Shown piece by piece: positions 45,001-52,615 of a stretch of DNA of 64,000 bases. The position numbers and the translations under genes were made by a program. The notes beneath the pieces were generated by a model. The model was given only the letters and a program-made list of their open reading frames with translations, had not been told where the DNA came from and did not search any database. Numbering within the stretch: position 1 is the first letter of the stretch; every line of letters begins with the position of its first letter. The stretch covers positions 1 to 64,000 of the forward strand of contig JAFQLQ010000032.1 in NCBI GenBank assembly GCA_017414505.1, in the 5' to 3' direction. This DNA is from Clostridia bacterium (GTDB lineage Bacteria > Bacillota > Clostridia > UMGS1840 > HGM11507).

Positions 45001-45448
45001 GAACTTTTGCTGTGACAGAACCCGATTTCAATACTGTTAATGTATTGTCTGTTTCCGTCTTTTTGATTGTGCCGGGAACGTCTAGTAAAGGCATAACACC
45101 ATTCCAGACAAAAACTTTTACCAAAGCTGCCCCGTCAACAGAGAATGCAGAGGTTTTAACATTTGCTTGTTCTCCCGCAGATACACTAAGGGAGTTTAAA
45201 ATTTTTGCTTCGATAAGTATGTCATTTTCGTTATACTGTGCTGCAATTACGTTTGCGCTGCCTGATTTTTCGGCAACAAAACTTACATCGGCATAAACGT
45301 TTTTAACGTTATCCAATTCAGTTGCAAGTGAATTATCCGCTGCGTTATAAAACACAACTGATTCTGTGGCTGCTGCCGCAACTCCAAATGATGGAATCAA
45401 GCCGGATATCATAGCAAGAACCACTAAAATACCTAAGATTTTTTTCAC
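42014..45448 (-). CDS. large secreted protein with GLUG-type and concanavalin-like domains
   Basis: 1144 residues. Signal peptide with start VKKILGILVVLAMISG and cleavage near AAAATES; the start is a GTG at 45448 with AAGAAGGAAA before it. Residues about 280-560 hold GLUG-like beta-strand repeats (GIFDGAGHTIANFY, LFGYVLNGTVKNLTIDN, ENIAITNCN, GGLVGMFRGAG). A laminin-G/concanavalin-like domain follows near 840-1045 (DKWHKFTGIINIENG). The C-terminus is a SbsA Ig-like fold. No SLH, LPXTG or enzyme motif. Likely a surface adhesin or glycan-binding protein. It stands alone between two similar terminators. Confidence 0.75.
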   Translation of the reverse strand: MKKILGILVVLAMISGLIPSFGVAAAATESVVFYNAADNSLATELDNVKNVYADVSFVAEKSGSANVIAAQYNENDILIEAKILNSLSVSAGEQANVKTSAFSVDGAALVKVFVWNGVMPLLDVPGTIKKTETDNTLTVLKSGSVTAKVPNGVLLDCEVSELKLTITDLESSGSDVEAGENEALISLDVHIDGVSENNTTPIIITLPEVAEKGLNKGNISLYHVENGETVKMEEVATVEELTKHNQFTYNPLDGTVVLAMATFSEIAVLSDTENAWNGDVNYEWYDSSLNSFTIANADQLAGFGKIVGGMAEYIDQDEFKDKTVKLNADINLGYDGTENYINFYPIGYYYNGNQNDPYSTVYSFEGIFDGAGHTIANFYQNTWAIEGDYGDGYYKDGMGLFGYVLNGTVKNLTIDNFSSDGEFTPTGCVTAYSSNSTFENIAITNCNPRVYNTGNGGIVGIGGNDGDPEDYKLTFENITIDNTNKITALWGSWDVACGGLVGMFRGAGSAHMTNCHVAAQIDVFNDVCGNYQYYWYRYAGMLIGTNKTMTEDENGYTVPETSKYLATNCTVHFGEWNDYWYCELVDNSLASYTHDHQFSRLEKVDSVDVVNKTITVDGVTTAVPASGRANYVVVTGDASTENATCYHFKDGEVWNHEDAGTETVDGEEVLKEDKQHYHLPFNQLFTGYGWGVKHIPLGEFTGVTILDRTIADSVTKFEVVADAQYTHSTETPIKVGDLFKAVENLDEKVAIDTDNVQVFVSPASDDSYAGAVYTANETDWTQGTIEFTGSGEATVTITDYFYCKPTTINISVITPAINIIAYDDFANFNFANTKWYRYNSPITESQGCYSINNDSNNPALQITTTAAEPSEANPNASVPAFDRIAQYSTSSLGTMHNGNSKLVISARLASKGTDCWSYPCEVGLSVKGEQNTATDRFALFSLAHVKDTENKDIITGRFNKNTTDTNDNDITADKMAPDKWHKFTGIINIENGNAVSWTYYVDGTEYEGVYPENNAPNAKCDTIYFGTWALAEGTVSGLFDDISVYSLPSNAKIAISTASADSDGNIIVNFTEPVLPEVIQNYLRIDDQEVNINNITLLDNQSSIKITLGDTTTDSVSLKLLSGATGLAGKPSTSDNTITININK

Positions 45449-45612
45449 TTCATTTCCTTCTTTCTTTATTATTTTTATATATAATACCTCATCTCCATTA
45501 TAACTGTGTTGGATTTTATTGTACATTAAGTTTACTGCATTAAAAGTTAAGAAAACTTGCATATAATTTTTAAAAATAGTTAAATTTTATAGTGTGTTAT
45601 ATATGGCAAATA

Positions 45613-45648
45613 AAAAAGTCAGGAGAAAATAAAATCTTCTGACTTTTT
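45613..45648. terminator. terminator of the ribbon-helix-helix gene
   Basis: Stem AAAAAGTCAGGAGA / TCTTCTGACTTTTT, near-identical to the hairpin at 41956. On the minus strand it follows the RHH gene. Confidence 0.75.
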
Positions 45649-45680
45649 GTTATGTAATATTTAAAAATGTTGAACTACCT

Positions 45681-45896
45681 CTAATACAAATCAATATTCT
45701 TCTTCTGAGTAGTTTCATCAGAGGTTATATAACAATGTTTTAAAGAATGTTCAACAAGTGTATTTATAAGCTCATCTCTTGTGAAATCAATTAGTTCTGC
45801 AAGTCTTTCAATTTCTTCCACCAGATGCTTGCTGAACCTTACAGGGACATAAACGTTTGTGCCTTTTTTCAGATATAATGGATGACCGTATTCCAT
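45681..45896 (-). CDS. ribbon-helix-helix (CopG/Arc-like) DNA-binding protein
   Basis: 71 residues. A beta strand (TNVYVPVRFSKHLVEEIE) followed by two helices (LAELIDFTRDELINTLVEHSLKH) matches the ribbon-helix-helix fold, as in type II antitoxins and plasmid repressors. The ATG at 45896 has AAGGAG eight bases before it; an in-frame GTG overlaps that site. Right upstream, separated only by the T-run, is structured small RNA copy 3, whose terminator ends seven bases before the RBS. No toxin gene is adjacent. Confidence 0.75.
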   Translation of the reverse strand: MEYGHPLYLKKGTNVYVPVRFSKHLVEEIERLAELIDFTRDELINTLVEHSLKHCYITSDETTQKKNIDLY

Positions 45897-45914
45897 AAAA
45901 TTCACTCCTTATAA

Positions 45915-46061
45915 TAAAAAATGCGTAGCCGGAGCTACGCAGAAAAACACATAGCTCTTGCTGCTAAACAATTCATGCATATAAGCGTGCGTGAAAATAG
46001 AGCTTGCATTTTTACCATAAGATAAAAATACACGCCAATATGCGTAATAAATTGTTTAGCA
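45915..46061 (-). ncRNA. structured small RNA, copy 3 (novel family), leader of the RHH gene
   Basis: 147-nt version with the same order of parts. P1 is TGCTAAACAATT / AATTGTTTAGCA, perfect. P2 pairs at 46032-46043 with 45974-45990 (GCGTG/CACGC plus a second run). P3 is ATTTTTATC / GGTAAAAAT, 9 bp with one U-G. The AGCTC segment after P3 pairs fully with GAGCT after P1; copies 1 and 2 have GGCTC there, so A-U changes to G-U and pairing is kept. The terminator stem TGCGTAGC / GCTACGCA is perfect, then TTTTTT. It ends directly before the RHH ribosome site. Confidence 0.7.
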
Positions 46062-46066
46062 CGTTT

Positions 46067-46095
46067 ATTGTATCACATTTTTTAAATAATTACAA
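46067..46095 (-). promoter_or_regulatory. sigma-A promoter of small RNA copy 3
   Basis: On the minus strand: -35 TTGTAA (46095-46090), 17 bp, -10 TACAAT (46072-46067). Confidence 0.6.
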
Positions 46096-46217
46096 GTATA
46101 AATTTATTTTCAGGAATAAATCGGTTATTATTATCCATATTACACAGATTTTAAAGCAAATTTTTTCAAAAAAATAAATTTTTTTGTTATTTTTGTACAT
46201 AAATTATAAATATTTAC

Positions 46218-46246
46218 TTGACATAACGCAAAAAAAATATTAAAAT
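46218..46246 (+). promoter_or_regulatory. sigma-A promoter of rny
   Basis: -35 TTGACA, 17-bp spacer, -10 TAAAAT. Confidence 0.7.
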
Positions 46247-46316
46247 AGACTATGTAGGTAAAAATATTCTCTTATTTACAGTTGTTATACATTTCTAAAA
46301 AAATAAAAATACGGAG

Positions 46317-47882
46317 GTGATAATTATCGAAAAGTTAGCGATAATTATTGGAATTGCTGTCGCAGCTGTTGTAGTTGCCGCTATTGTGGCTTTTCAGCTG
46401 GGCATTTCATACAGAAAAAAATTTGCAGAACGCACTATTAAAAGTGCCGAAGAAGAAGCAAAGAAAATTATTAACGATTCTTACAAAACCTGTGAGAACA
46501 TGAAAAAAGAAAAAATGCTTGAAATCAAGGACGAAATTCACAAAAGCAGAAGTGACCTTGATAAGGAAATAAAGGAAAGAAGATCCGAAGTTTCCAAGCA
46601 GGAAAAACGTTTAGTTCAAAAAGAAGAAAACTTAGACAAGAAATTTGACAATTTAGAGAAAAGAGAAGAAGTATTAAAGGATAAGCTTAAAAAACTTGAA
46701 GAAAAAGAAGAATATGTTAATCAGATTCAGGCTCGTCAGCTTGAAGTTTTAGAGAAAATTTCCGGGCTTACTGTTGAAGAAGCCAAAGAATACCTACTTA
46801 AGAATATTGAAGACAAGGTTAGAGTTGCCGCTGCAATCAAAATTAAGGAAATTGAAGAAGAAACCAAAGAGGTTGCAGACGAAAAAGCAAGAAATCTTAT
46901 TGCTTCCGCAATTCAGAGATGTGCGGCAGACCATGTTGCAGAGGTTACTGTTTCTTCCGTTACTCTTCCCAACGATGAAATGAAAGGAAGAATTATCGGA
47001 AGAGAGGGCAGAAATATCAGAGCTCTTGAACAGCTTACAGGTATTGACGTTATTATTGACGATACTCCCGAAGCAGTTGTTTTATCCTCTTTCGATCCTG
47101 TGAGACGTGAAATTGCAAGACTTGCTCTTGAAAAACTTATTTCCGACGGTCGTATTCATCCCACAAGAATTGAAGAGACTGTTGAAAAATCCAGAAAAGA
47201 AGTTGAGCACGCAATTAAGAAAGCCGGCGAAAATGCAGCTTTTGAAACAGGTGTTCACAATTTACATCCTGAGCTTGTTAAAATGCTTGGAAGACTTAAA
47301 TACAGAACAAGCTACGGTCAGAATGTACTTAAACACTCCATTGAGGTTGCTCATATTGCAGGCATTATGGCGTCCGAGCTGGGTATTGATCCCGTTATGG
47401 CAAAGAGAGCCGGTCTGCTTCATGATATAGGTAAGGCTGTAAGACACGAGGTTGAAGGTTCTCATGTTAACCTTGGTGCTGACCTTGCTAAAAAATACAA
47501 CGAGGATGCTCTTATCATCAACGCTATTATGGCACATCACGGTGATGTTGAGCCCGAATCCACTATTGCATGTCTTATTCAGGCGGCTGATGCTGTTTCT
47601 GCGGCTCGTCCCGGTGCAAGACGTGAAAATATCGAAAATTACATTAAGCGTCTTGAAAAGCTTGAAGAAATTTCTTCATCCTTCAAGGGCGTTGAAAAAT
47701 CCTTTGCAATTCAGGCGGGCAGAGAGGTTCGTATTATGGTTAAACCGGAGGATGTTACCGATGAAACCATGATTGTTATTGCTAAGGAAATTGTTGAAAA
47801 AATTGAAGCTGAGCTTGAGTATCCCGGACAGATTAAAGTTAATGTGGTTAGAGAAACTCGCGCAGTTGAATACGCAAAATAA
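46317..47882 (+). CDS. rny: ribonuclease Y
   Basis: Membrane-anchored endoribonuclease that starts mRNA decay in Firmicutes. N-terminal membrane helix (about 5-27), long charged coiled coil (about 30-150), KH domain near residues 205-270 with [20 protein letters not shown], and HD domain with [11 protein letters not shown] and GLLHDIGKA, then the C-terminal RNase Y domain ending [14 protein letters not shown]. Length about 520 is normal. The start is odd: the GTG at 46317 overlaps the last base of the perfect GGAGG (46313-46317); correct spacing would point to ATT 46323 or ATC 46326. Confidence 0.96.
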   Translation: MIIIEKLAIIIGIAVAAVVVAAIVAFQLGISYRKKFAERTIKSAEEEAKKIINDSYKTCENMKKEKMLEIKDEIHKSRSDLDKEIKERRSEVSKQEKRLVQKEENLDKKFDNLEKREEVLKDKLKKLEEKEEYVNQIQARQLEVLEKISGLTVEEAKEYLLKNIEDKVRVAAAIKIKEIEEETKEVADEKARNLIASAIQRCAADHVAEVTVSSVTLPNDEMKGRIIGREGRNIRALEQLTGIDVIIDDTPEAVVLSSFDPVRREIARLALEKLISDGRIHPTRIEETVEKSRKEVEHAIKKAGENAAFETGVHNLHPELVKMLGRLKYRTSYGQNVLKHSIEVAHIAGIMASELGIDPVMAKRAGLLHDIGKAVRHEVEGSHVNLGADLAKKYNEDALIINAIMAHHGDVEPESTIACLIQAADAVSAARPGARRENIENYIKRLEKLEEISSSFKGVEKSFAIQAGREVRIMVKPEDVTDETMIVIAKEIVEKIEAELEYPGQIKVNVVRETRAVEYAK

Positions 47883-47889
47883 TAAATGA

Positions 47890-47906
47890 GGCGGGGTATC
47901 CCCGCC
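47890..47906 (+). terminator. hairpin between rny and ymdB
   Basis: GGCGGGG / CCCCGCC with a 3-nt loop, followed by TTGTATTTT. It probably attenuates or processes the rny-ymdB mRNA rather than fully ending it. Confidence 0.6.
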
Positions 47907-47930
47907 TTGTATTTTAATATTGGAGAAATT

Positions 47931-48722
47931 ATGATAAATGTACTTGCAATCGGGGATGTTGTTGGAAAACTCGGCAGAGAAACAGTATTTTCAAAACTTC
48001 CAGGTCTTATAGAAGAATACAACGCTTTTTTTACTGTTGTTAACGGTGAAAATGCCACTACCGGCAACGGTATAAATGAAAAATATGCTTATAAAATGCT
48101 TGAGTGCGGTGCCGATGTTATTACGCTTGGAAATCACGCTTACAGCAAGCCCGAAATAAACAATATGCTTGAATGTTCTGACAGAATCATCCGTCCTCTT
48201 AATTATCCTGCCGATATGGCAGGCGACGGTGTTACTGTAATAGAGAAGGATAATATAAAGCTTGGTGTTATCAATATTATGGGTAAAACCTATATGGACG
48301 GTAAGCTTTCCTGCCCTTTTAAAACCCTTGATAAAGCGGTGGAGAATTTAAAAAGACGTTACGATGATTTAAAATGCATAATTGTAGATTTTCACGCAGA
48401 AGCTACAAGTGAAAAAAAGGCACTTGGATTTTATATGGATGGAAAAATTTCCGCAATTTACGGAACGCATACCCATGTTCAGACCAACGACAAAAGGGTG
48501 CTTGACGGCGGAACGGGATATGTTACCGATATAGGAATGACCGGTTCCTACGATTCTGTTATAGGCCTTAAAAAGGAAATTGCAATTCCAAGATTTCTTG
48601 GCGAGGCGCAGAACCGTTTCAGATGGGCAGAGGAACGCCCTATGATTAACGCAGCGGTATTCAAAATTGATGAAAATACGGGAAAAACCCTTGAAATAAC
48701 TCTTATCAACAAGGATGTGTGA
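47931..48722 (+). CDS. ymdB: YmdB/TIGR00282 metallophosphoesterase
   Basis: 263 residues with the metal-binding pattern of the family: LAIGDVVGKLGRE, VVNGENATTGNGI, ITLGNHAY, VDFHAEATSEKKALGFY, and YGTHTHVQTNDKRV. YmdB hydrolyses cyclic nucleotides and affects mRNA level and sporulation or biofilm choice in Bacillus. The rny-ymdB order is conserved in Firmicutes. ATG at 47931 with GGAG five bases before it; an earlier in-frame ATG lies within the hairpin and has no site. Confidence 0.93.
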   Translation: MINVLAIGDVVGKLGRETVFSKLPGLIEEYNAFFTVVNGENATTGNGINEKYAYKMLECGADVITLGNHAYSKPEINNMLECSDRIIRPLNYPADMAGDGVTVIEKDNIKLGVINIMGKTYMDGKLSCPFKTLDKAVENLKRRYDDLKCIIVDFHAEATSEKKALGFYMDGKISAIYGTHTHVQTNDKRVLDGGTGYVTDIGMTGSYDSVIGLKKEIAIPRFLGEAQNRFRWAEERPMINAAVFKIDENTGKTLEITLINKDV

Positions 48723-48726
48723 TATT

Positions 48727-49455
48727 ATGAAAACAGTTGAAATTTTAGGTGTGAGAATTAACAACGTAACTATGGCAGAGGCTGTTGAAACTGTTAAAGG
48801 TCTTCTTGAAAAGAATGCTCCTTCTGCTGTTTACACCCCTAATTCTGAAATTATTTACAGAGCTAAAAACGACGAAGAATTTAAAAATGTACTTAATTCA
48901 TCCGACTTAAATGTTGCTGACGGAATCGGTGTTGTTTACGGTGCAAAAATTTTAGGAACACCCATTCCCGAAAGAGTTGCCGGATACGATCTTGCCTGCA
49001 ATCTGCTTCCCGTAATGAATGAAAAAAAGGCAAAGCTGTTTCTTTTTGGCGGAAAAGAGGGAGTAGGGCAGAGAGCAAAGGAAAATATTCTAAAAAAATA
49101 TCCCGATATTAATATTGTTGGAATTAAAAACGGTTATTTTACCGACAGCGCACCCATTATTGAAGCTATAAATGAAACCGAGCCCGATTTTGTTTTTGTT
49201 TGTCTTGGTGCACCCAAGCAGGAAAAATGGATTCACGAAAACAAAGAAAAATTAAAATGCAGGGTAATGATGGGTATTGGCGGAAGCCTTGATGTTTTTG
49301 CAGGTGAGGCAGAACGTGCGCCGGATATTTTCATTAAAATGAATCTGGAATGGTTTTACAGACTTATGAAGAACCCCTCCAGAATAGGCAGAATGATGGA
49401 CCTTCCCAAGTTTGGAATTGCGGTGGCACTTTCGCGCGTTACAAAAAAATCATAA
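48727..49455 (+). CDS. tagA: WecG/TagA/CpsF glycosyltransferase
   Basis: 242-residue GT26 enzyme. Blocks: TPNSEIIYRAKNDEEFKN, LNVADGIGVVYGAK, RVAGYDLACNLL, LFLFGGKEGVG, and FVCLGAPKQEKWIHEN. TagA adds N-acetylmannosamine to the lipid-linked GlcNAc in wall teichoic acid or secondary wall polymer linkage units, which fits with the CsaB/SLH system in the window. The start overlaps the ymdB stop region; ATG at 48727 is chosen, the ATG at 48715 lacks a site. No other tag genes are adjacent. Confidence 0.9.
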   Translation: MKTVEILGVRINNVTMAEAVETVKGLLEKNAPSAVYTPNSEIIYRAKNDEEFKNVLNSSDLNVADGIGVVYGAKILGTPIPERVAGYDLACNLLPVMNEKKAKLFLFGGKEGVGQRAKENILKKYPDINIVGIKNGYFTDSAPIIEAINETEPDFVFVCLGAPKQEKWIHENKEKLKCRVMMGIGGSLDVFAGEAERAPDIFIKMNLEWFYRLMKNPSRIGRMMDLPKFGIAVALSRVTKKS

Positions 49456-49462
49456 AAAAGTA

Positions 49463-49491
49463 TTGACAAATTAATTTTATTGGTCTATAAT
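49463..49491 (+). promoter_or_regulatory. promoter of the aromatic operon
   Basis: Perfect -35 TTGACA, 17-bp spacer, perfect -10 TATAAT. Confidence 0.85.
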
Positions 49492-49523
49492 AGATAAAAA
49501 ATTACAGAAAGGAATCCCGAATA

Positions 49524-49634
49524 ATGGCTGCTATTCTTTTAGGCAAACGATTTAATAGCTTCTTTTTTACCGCTTATTATTTTTTTTATGCGGTTGCTTT
49601 CGCTTGCAAAAAAAGAATATGTACCTGTGAATAA
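49524..49634 (+). CDS. Phe/Tyr-rich leader peptide of the aromatic operon
   Basis: 36 codons, ATG at 49524 with AAAGGAA nine bases before it. The centre reads FNSFFFTAYYFFYAVAF: seven Phe and three Tyr among 36 residues, with an unbroken run of codons for both acids. It ends at TAA 49632-49634, right where the antiterminator strand begins. This matches a ribosome-stalling leader for genes making Phe and Tyr. The peptide itself is unlikely to have another function. Confidence 0.8.
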   Translation: MAAILLGKRFNSFFFTAYYFFYAVAFACKKRICTCE

Positions 49635-49721
49635 TCCGGGATATTTCCCATCCGTAATTTATCAAATATCAATTTATAAAATTTATGCGGTTCACAGATA
49701 CATGTGAGCCGCTGTTTTTTT
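49621..49721 (+). promoter_or_regulatory. transcription attenuator of the aromatic operon
   Basis: Terminator: GCGGTTCAC (49687-49695) with GTGAGCCGC (49704-49712), one G-T pair, then TTTTTTTT. Antiterminator: GTACCTGTGAA (49621-49631) can pair with TTCACAGATAC (49691-49701), 10 of 11, consuming the 5' terminator strand. A ribosome stalled on the Phe/Tyr codons leaves 49621-49631 free and transcription goes on. One that reaches the stop covers this strand and termination occurs. No T-box sequence is present. Confidence 0.75.
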
Positions 49722-49735
49722 AGGAGGTTTTTAGA

Positions 49736-50758
49736 ATGGTAGTAGTAACAAGAAAAGATGTAACAGAAGAGGTCATACAGGAGCTTATAAGAATCCTTAA
49801 TGAGGAATATAATCTTAAAGTTCAGGTAAATGATGGTGAAAATCAGAATGTTTTCGGTTTGATTGGTGATGTAACTGTACTTGATCAGGATATTCTTACT
49901 TCAAGATTTCCTTTTATTGAAAATATAATTAAGGTTTCCGAGCCTTACAAAAAAGCAAACCGCCGTTTCCATCCCGAAGATACAATTGTTAAAGTTGGTA
50001 ATTTTGAAATTGGTGCAAAAAATAAGCTTGCTATTATTGCAGGACCCTGTTCTGTTGAATCCGAAGACCAGATTAAAGAGGTTGCAAAAGGTGTGTCCGG
50101 TCTTGGTGCAACAATGCTAAGAGGCGGTGCTTACAAACCCAGAACTTCTCCCTATGCTTTCCAGGGTATGCAGTTTGAAGGACTTAAACTTCTTAAAAAA
50201 GCAAAGGAAGCAACAGGCCTTCCCATAATTTCAGAAATTATGAGTCAGGATCACATAGATATGTTCGTTGAATACGTTGATGTTCTTCAGGTTGGTGCAA
50301 GAAACATGCAGAACTTTGAGCTTTTAAAGGCTCTTGGAAAAATCAATAAGCCTATCCTTTTAAAGAGAGGTCTTGCAAACACAATGGAAGAGCTTCTTAT
50401 GAGTGCCGAATACATTATGAGCGGCGGAAATCAGCAGGTTATTCTTTGCGAAAGAGGTATAAGAACCTTTGAGCCATACACAAGAAACACTCTTGATATA
50501 AGTGCTATTCCCGTTCTTAAGAGCAAAACTCATTTGCCGGTTGTTGTTGATCCCTCTCATTCCGCAGGTATGAGCTGGCTTGTTCAGCCTCTTGCAAAAG
50601 CTGCTGTTGCAGCAGGTGCGGACGGTATCATGGTTGAAGTTCATAACAATCCTTCAAAAGCTCTTTGCGACGGTAATCAGTCCATTACCATTCCGCAGTT
50701 TGGTCAGTTAATTGAACAGTTAAAACCAATTGCAGCAGTTGAGGGCCGCGAAATATAA
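49736..50758 (+). CDS. aroF: 3-deoxy-7-phosphoheptulonate synthase
   Basis: First committed step of the shikimate pathway (PEP + erythrose 4-phosphate). 340 residues with an N-terminal ferredoxin-like domain (about 1-70, VVVTRKDVTEEVIQELIRI) as in the Bacillus/Thermotoga type, then the TIM barrel with IIAGPCSVESEDQ, RGGAYKPRTSPYAFQG, QVGARNMQNFELLK, VILCERGIRTFEPYTRNTLD and VDPSHSAGM. RBS TAGGAGG. First structural gene behind the Phe/Tyr attenuator, so regulated by aromatic supply. Confidence 0.95.
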   Translation: MVVVTRKDVTEEVIQELIRILNEEYNLKVQVNDGENQNVFGLIGDVTVLDQDILTSRFPFIENIIKVSEPYKKANRRFHPEDTIVKVGNFEIGAKNKLAIIAGPCSVESEDQIKEVAKGVSGLGATMLRGGAYKPRTSPYAFQGMQFEGLKLLKKAKEATGLPIISEIMSQDHIDMFVEYVDVLQVGARNMQNFELLKALGKINKPILLKRGLANTMEELLMSAEYIMSGGNQQVILCERGIRTFEPYTRNTLDISAIPVLKSKTHLPVVVDPSHSAGMSWLVQPLAKAAVAAGADGIMVEVHNNPSKALCDGNQSITIPQFGQLIEQLKPIAAVEGREI

Positions 50759-50772
50759 GGAGAAAATTTTTA

Positions 50773-51627
50773 ATGTTTAGTACGGTAGGTATTGTAGGTT
50801 TTGGATTAATAGGCGGCTCTATGGGAGCCGCCCTTAAGAAAAACAGCGATATAAAAATTATTGCAATAGACAAAGATGAAAGCGTTGTGGATTATGCAGT
50901 AAAAAACGGCATGGCAGATGAGGGAAGTGTCAACCCTTCTGAGGCTCTGCCCAAATGCGATGTAGTTTTTATTGCTCTTTATCCCGAGCTTACAAAAACT
51001 TTTATTAAAGAAAACAAAGATGTTTTTAAAAAAGGTTCTGTTGTTTCCGACCTTTGCGGAATAAAAAGCGAAATTGTTTCCTTTGTAAACAGTCTTGGAG
51101 ATGTGAATTTCCGTTTTGTTGGGGCACATCCTATGGCCGGTAAAGAAATTAACGGTGTAACTGCGGCAGATGATGTTTTGTATCAGGGAGCTTCGCTTCT
51201 TATAACTCCTGATGAAAAAACAGACCGCAACGCCGTGGAAATTATAAGAAGACTTGGTGAGATTGCCGGATTCGGCAGAATTGTGGAAGCTTCACCAAAA
51301 AGACACGATGAAATTATAACCTACACCTCACAGCTTCCCCACGTAATGTCGGTTGCATATGTTCTTCAGAACACTTTTGACAAATGTGACGGATTCTACG
51401 CAGGAAGCTTTGAAGATATGGCACGTGTGGCAAAAATAAATGAAAATCTGTGGTCGGAGCTTTTTGCTCTTAACAGGGATACTTTAAACAAACAGATAGA
51501 CGAGTACGTTTCTGCACTTTTAACCCTTAAAGAACAAATCGGCAGGGGAGATTACGAAATTCTTAAAGAAACACTTAAAAAATCCAGAGAACTTAAGGAG
51601 TGGAAAGATGAAAACTATAAACGTTAA
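50773..51627 (+). CDS. tyrA: prephenate dehydrogenase
   Basis: Oxidative decarboxylation of prephenate to 4-hydroxyphenylpyruvate, the tyrosine branch. 284 residues: NAD-binding start VGIVGFGLIGGSMGAALKK, then FVGAHPMAGKEINGV, ASPKRHDEIITYTSQLPHVMS. The C-terminal helical domain is of usual size and no ACT domain is present. It overlaps aroB by 20 bp. Confidence 0.93.
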   Translation: MFSTVGIVGFGLIGGSMGAALKKNSDIKIIAIDKDESVVDYAVKNGMADEGSVNPSEALPKCDVVFIALYPELTKTFIKENKDVFKKGSVVSDLCGIKSEIVSFVNSLGDVNFRFVGAHPMAGKEINGVTAADDVLYQGASLLITPDEKTDRNAVEIIRRLGEIAGFGRIVEASPKRHDEIITYTSQLPHVMSVAYVLQNTFDKCDGFYAGSFEDMARVAKINENLWSELFALNRDTLNKQIDEYVSALLTLKEQIGRGDYEILKETLKKSRELKEWKDENYKR

Positions 51628-52615
51628 CACTTCTTCCAAAAATTATAATATATATATAGGAAAGAATTTACTCGAAAAAGCCGGCGAATTTATTGAAGGC
51701 TACGGCAAAATTGCCGTTGTATGTGATACAAATGTGGAAAAGCTGTACCTTGATACAGTTTTAAAGGCGTTGCCCAATGCGAAACCCATTGTAATTCCTG
51801 CAGGCGAAGAATATAAAACTCTGGATACGGTTACAAAAATTTATTCATCACTTGCAGAAATGAAATTTACAAGAAAAGATTTGCTTGTTGCTTTGGGCGG
51901 CGGTGTAACCGGCGATATTACGGGATTCTGTGCTGCAACCTATTTAAGGGGCTGTGCGTATATTCAGATGCCTACCACCTTGCTTTCTCAGGTGGATTCT
52001 TCAATAGGCGGAAAAACCGGCGTTGATTTGCCTTTCGGAAAAAATCTTGTGGGTGCTTTCAAGCAGCCGGAAATGGTTATTGCCGATACAGAAACCCTGA
52101 AAACTCTTCCGCCGGAGCAGGTTGCAAGCGGTATGGCGGAAATTATAAAATCTGCTCTTATAGCAGATGAAAAGCTTGTGGAAAAGCTTGAAAATTCCGA
52201 CGATTTTGAAGCGGATAAAGAAGATTTCATAATTGGTGCAATTAATGTAAAAAAGCACGTTGTGGAAATAGATGAATTTGAAAAATATGAAAGAATGTGG
52301 CTTAACTACGGTCATACTTTCGGACATTCCATTGAAAAATATATGGGATTTACGGGAATTACCCATGGTCAGGCAGTTGCTGTAGGAATGTATATGATAA
52401 CAACCGAGCCTGAGCTTAAAAATAAGGTTAAGGCGCTTCTTGTAAAATATAATCTTGGTTATGAAACGGATATTCCGGCAGCTGAAATTGTAAAAGGTTC
52501 ACTTAACGATAAAAAAGCCGTTGCTGACGGTGTAAATGTGGTTCTTCTTGAAAAAGCCGGAAAAGCATACATTAAAAAATATACCTGTGAGGAGCTGAAT
52601 GAAATTTATGGATAA
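51608..52615 (+). CDS. aroB: 3-dehydroquinate synthase
   Basis: 335 residues. Family blocks: VIPAGEEYKTLDTV, LVALGGGVTGDITGFCAATY, RGCAYIQMPTTLLSQVDSSI followed by GGKTGVDLP, NLVGAFKQP, and metal-site YGHTFGHSIE. Closes DAHP to 3-dehydroquinate using NAD and Zn2+. Its reading frame starts within tyrA and ends within aroA, so the three are tightly coupled. Confidence 0.95.
   Translation: MKTINVNTSSKNYNIYIGKNLLEKAGEFIEGYGKIAVVCDTNVEKLYLDTVLKALPNAKPIVIPAGEEYKTLDTVTKIYSSLAEMKFTRKDLLVALGGGVTGDITGFCAATYLRGCAYIQMPTTLLSQVDSSIGGKTGVDLPFGKNLVGAFKQPEMVIADTETLKTLPPEQVASGMAEIIKSALIADEKLVEKLENSDDFEADKEDFIIGAINVKKHVVEIDEFEKYERMWLNYGHTFGHSIEKYMGFTGITHGQAVAVGMYMITTEPELKNKVKALLVKYNLGYETDIPAAEIVKGSLNDKKAVADGVNVVLLEKAGKAYIKKYTCEELNEIYG

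Noticed and set aside
42014-45448. Enzyme function for the large surface protein
   Set aside because: GLUG-like and lectin-like folds are visible but no catalytic motif could be pointed to.
45681-46095. Type III toxin-antitoxin (ToxIN)
   Set aside because: No short tandem RNA repeats and the protein is a 71-residue RHH, not a ToxN-type nuclease; only the layout is similar.
49456-49735. T-box leader for the aromatic operon
   Set aside because: No T-box consensus (TGGNACCGCG) or specifier stem was found; the Phe/Tyr leader peptide explains the region.
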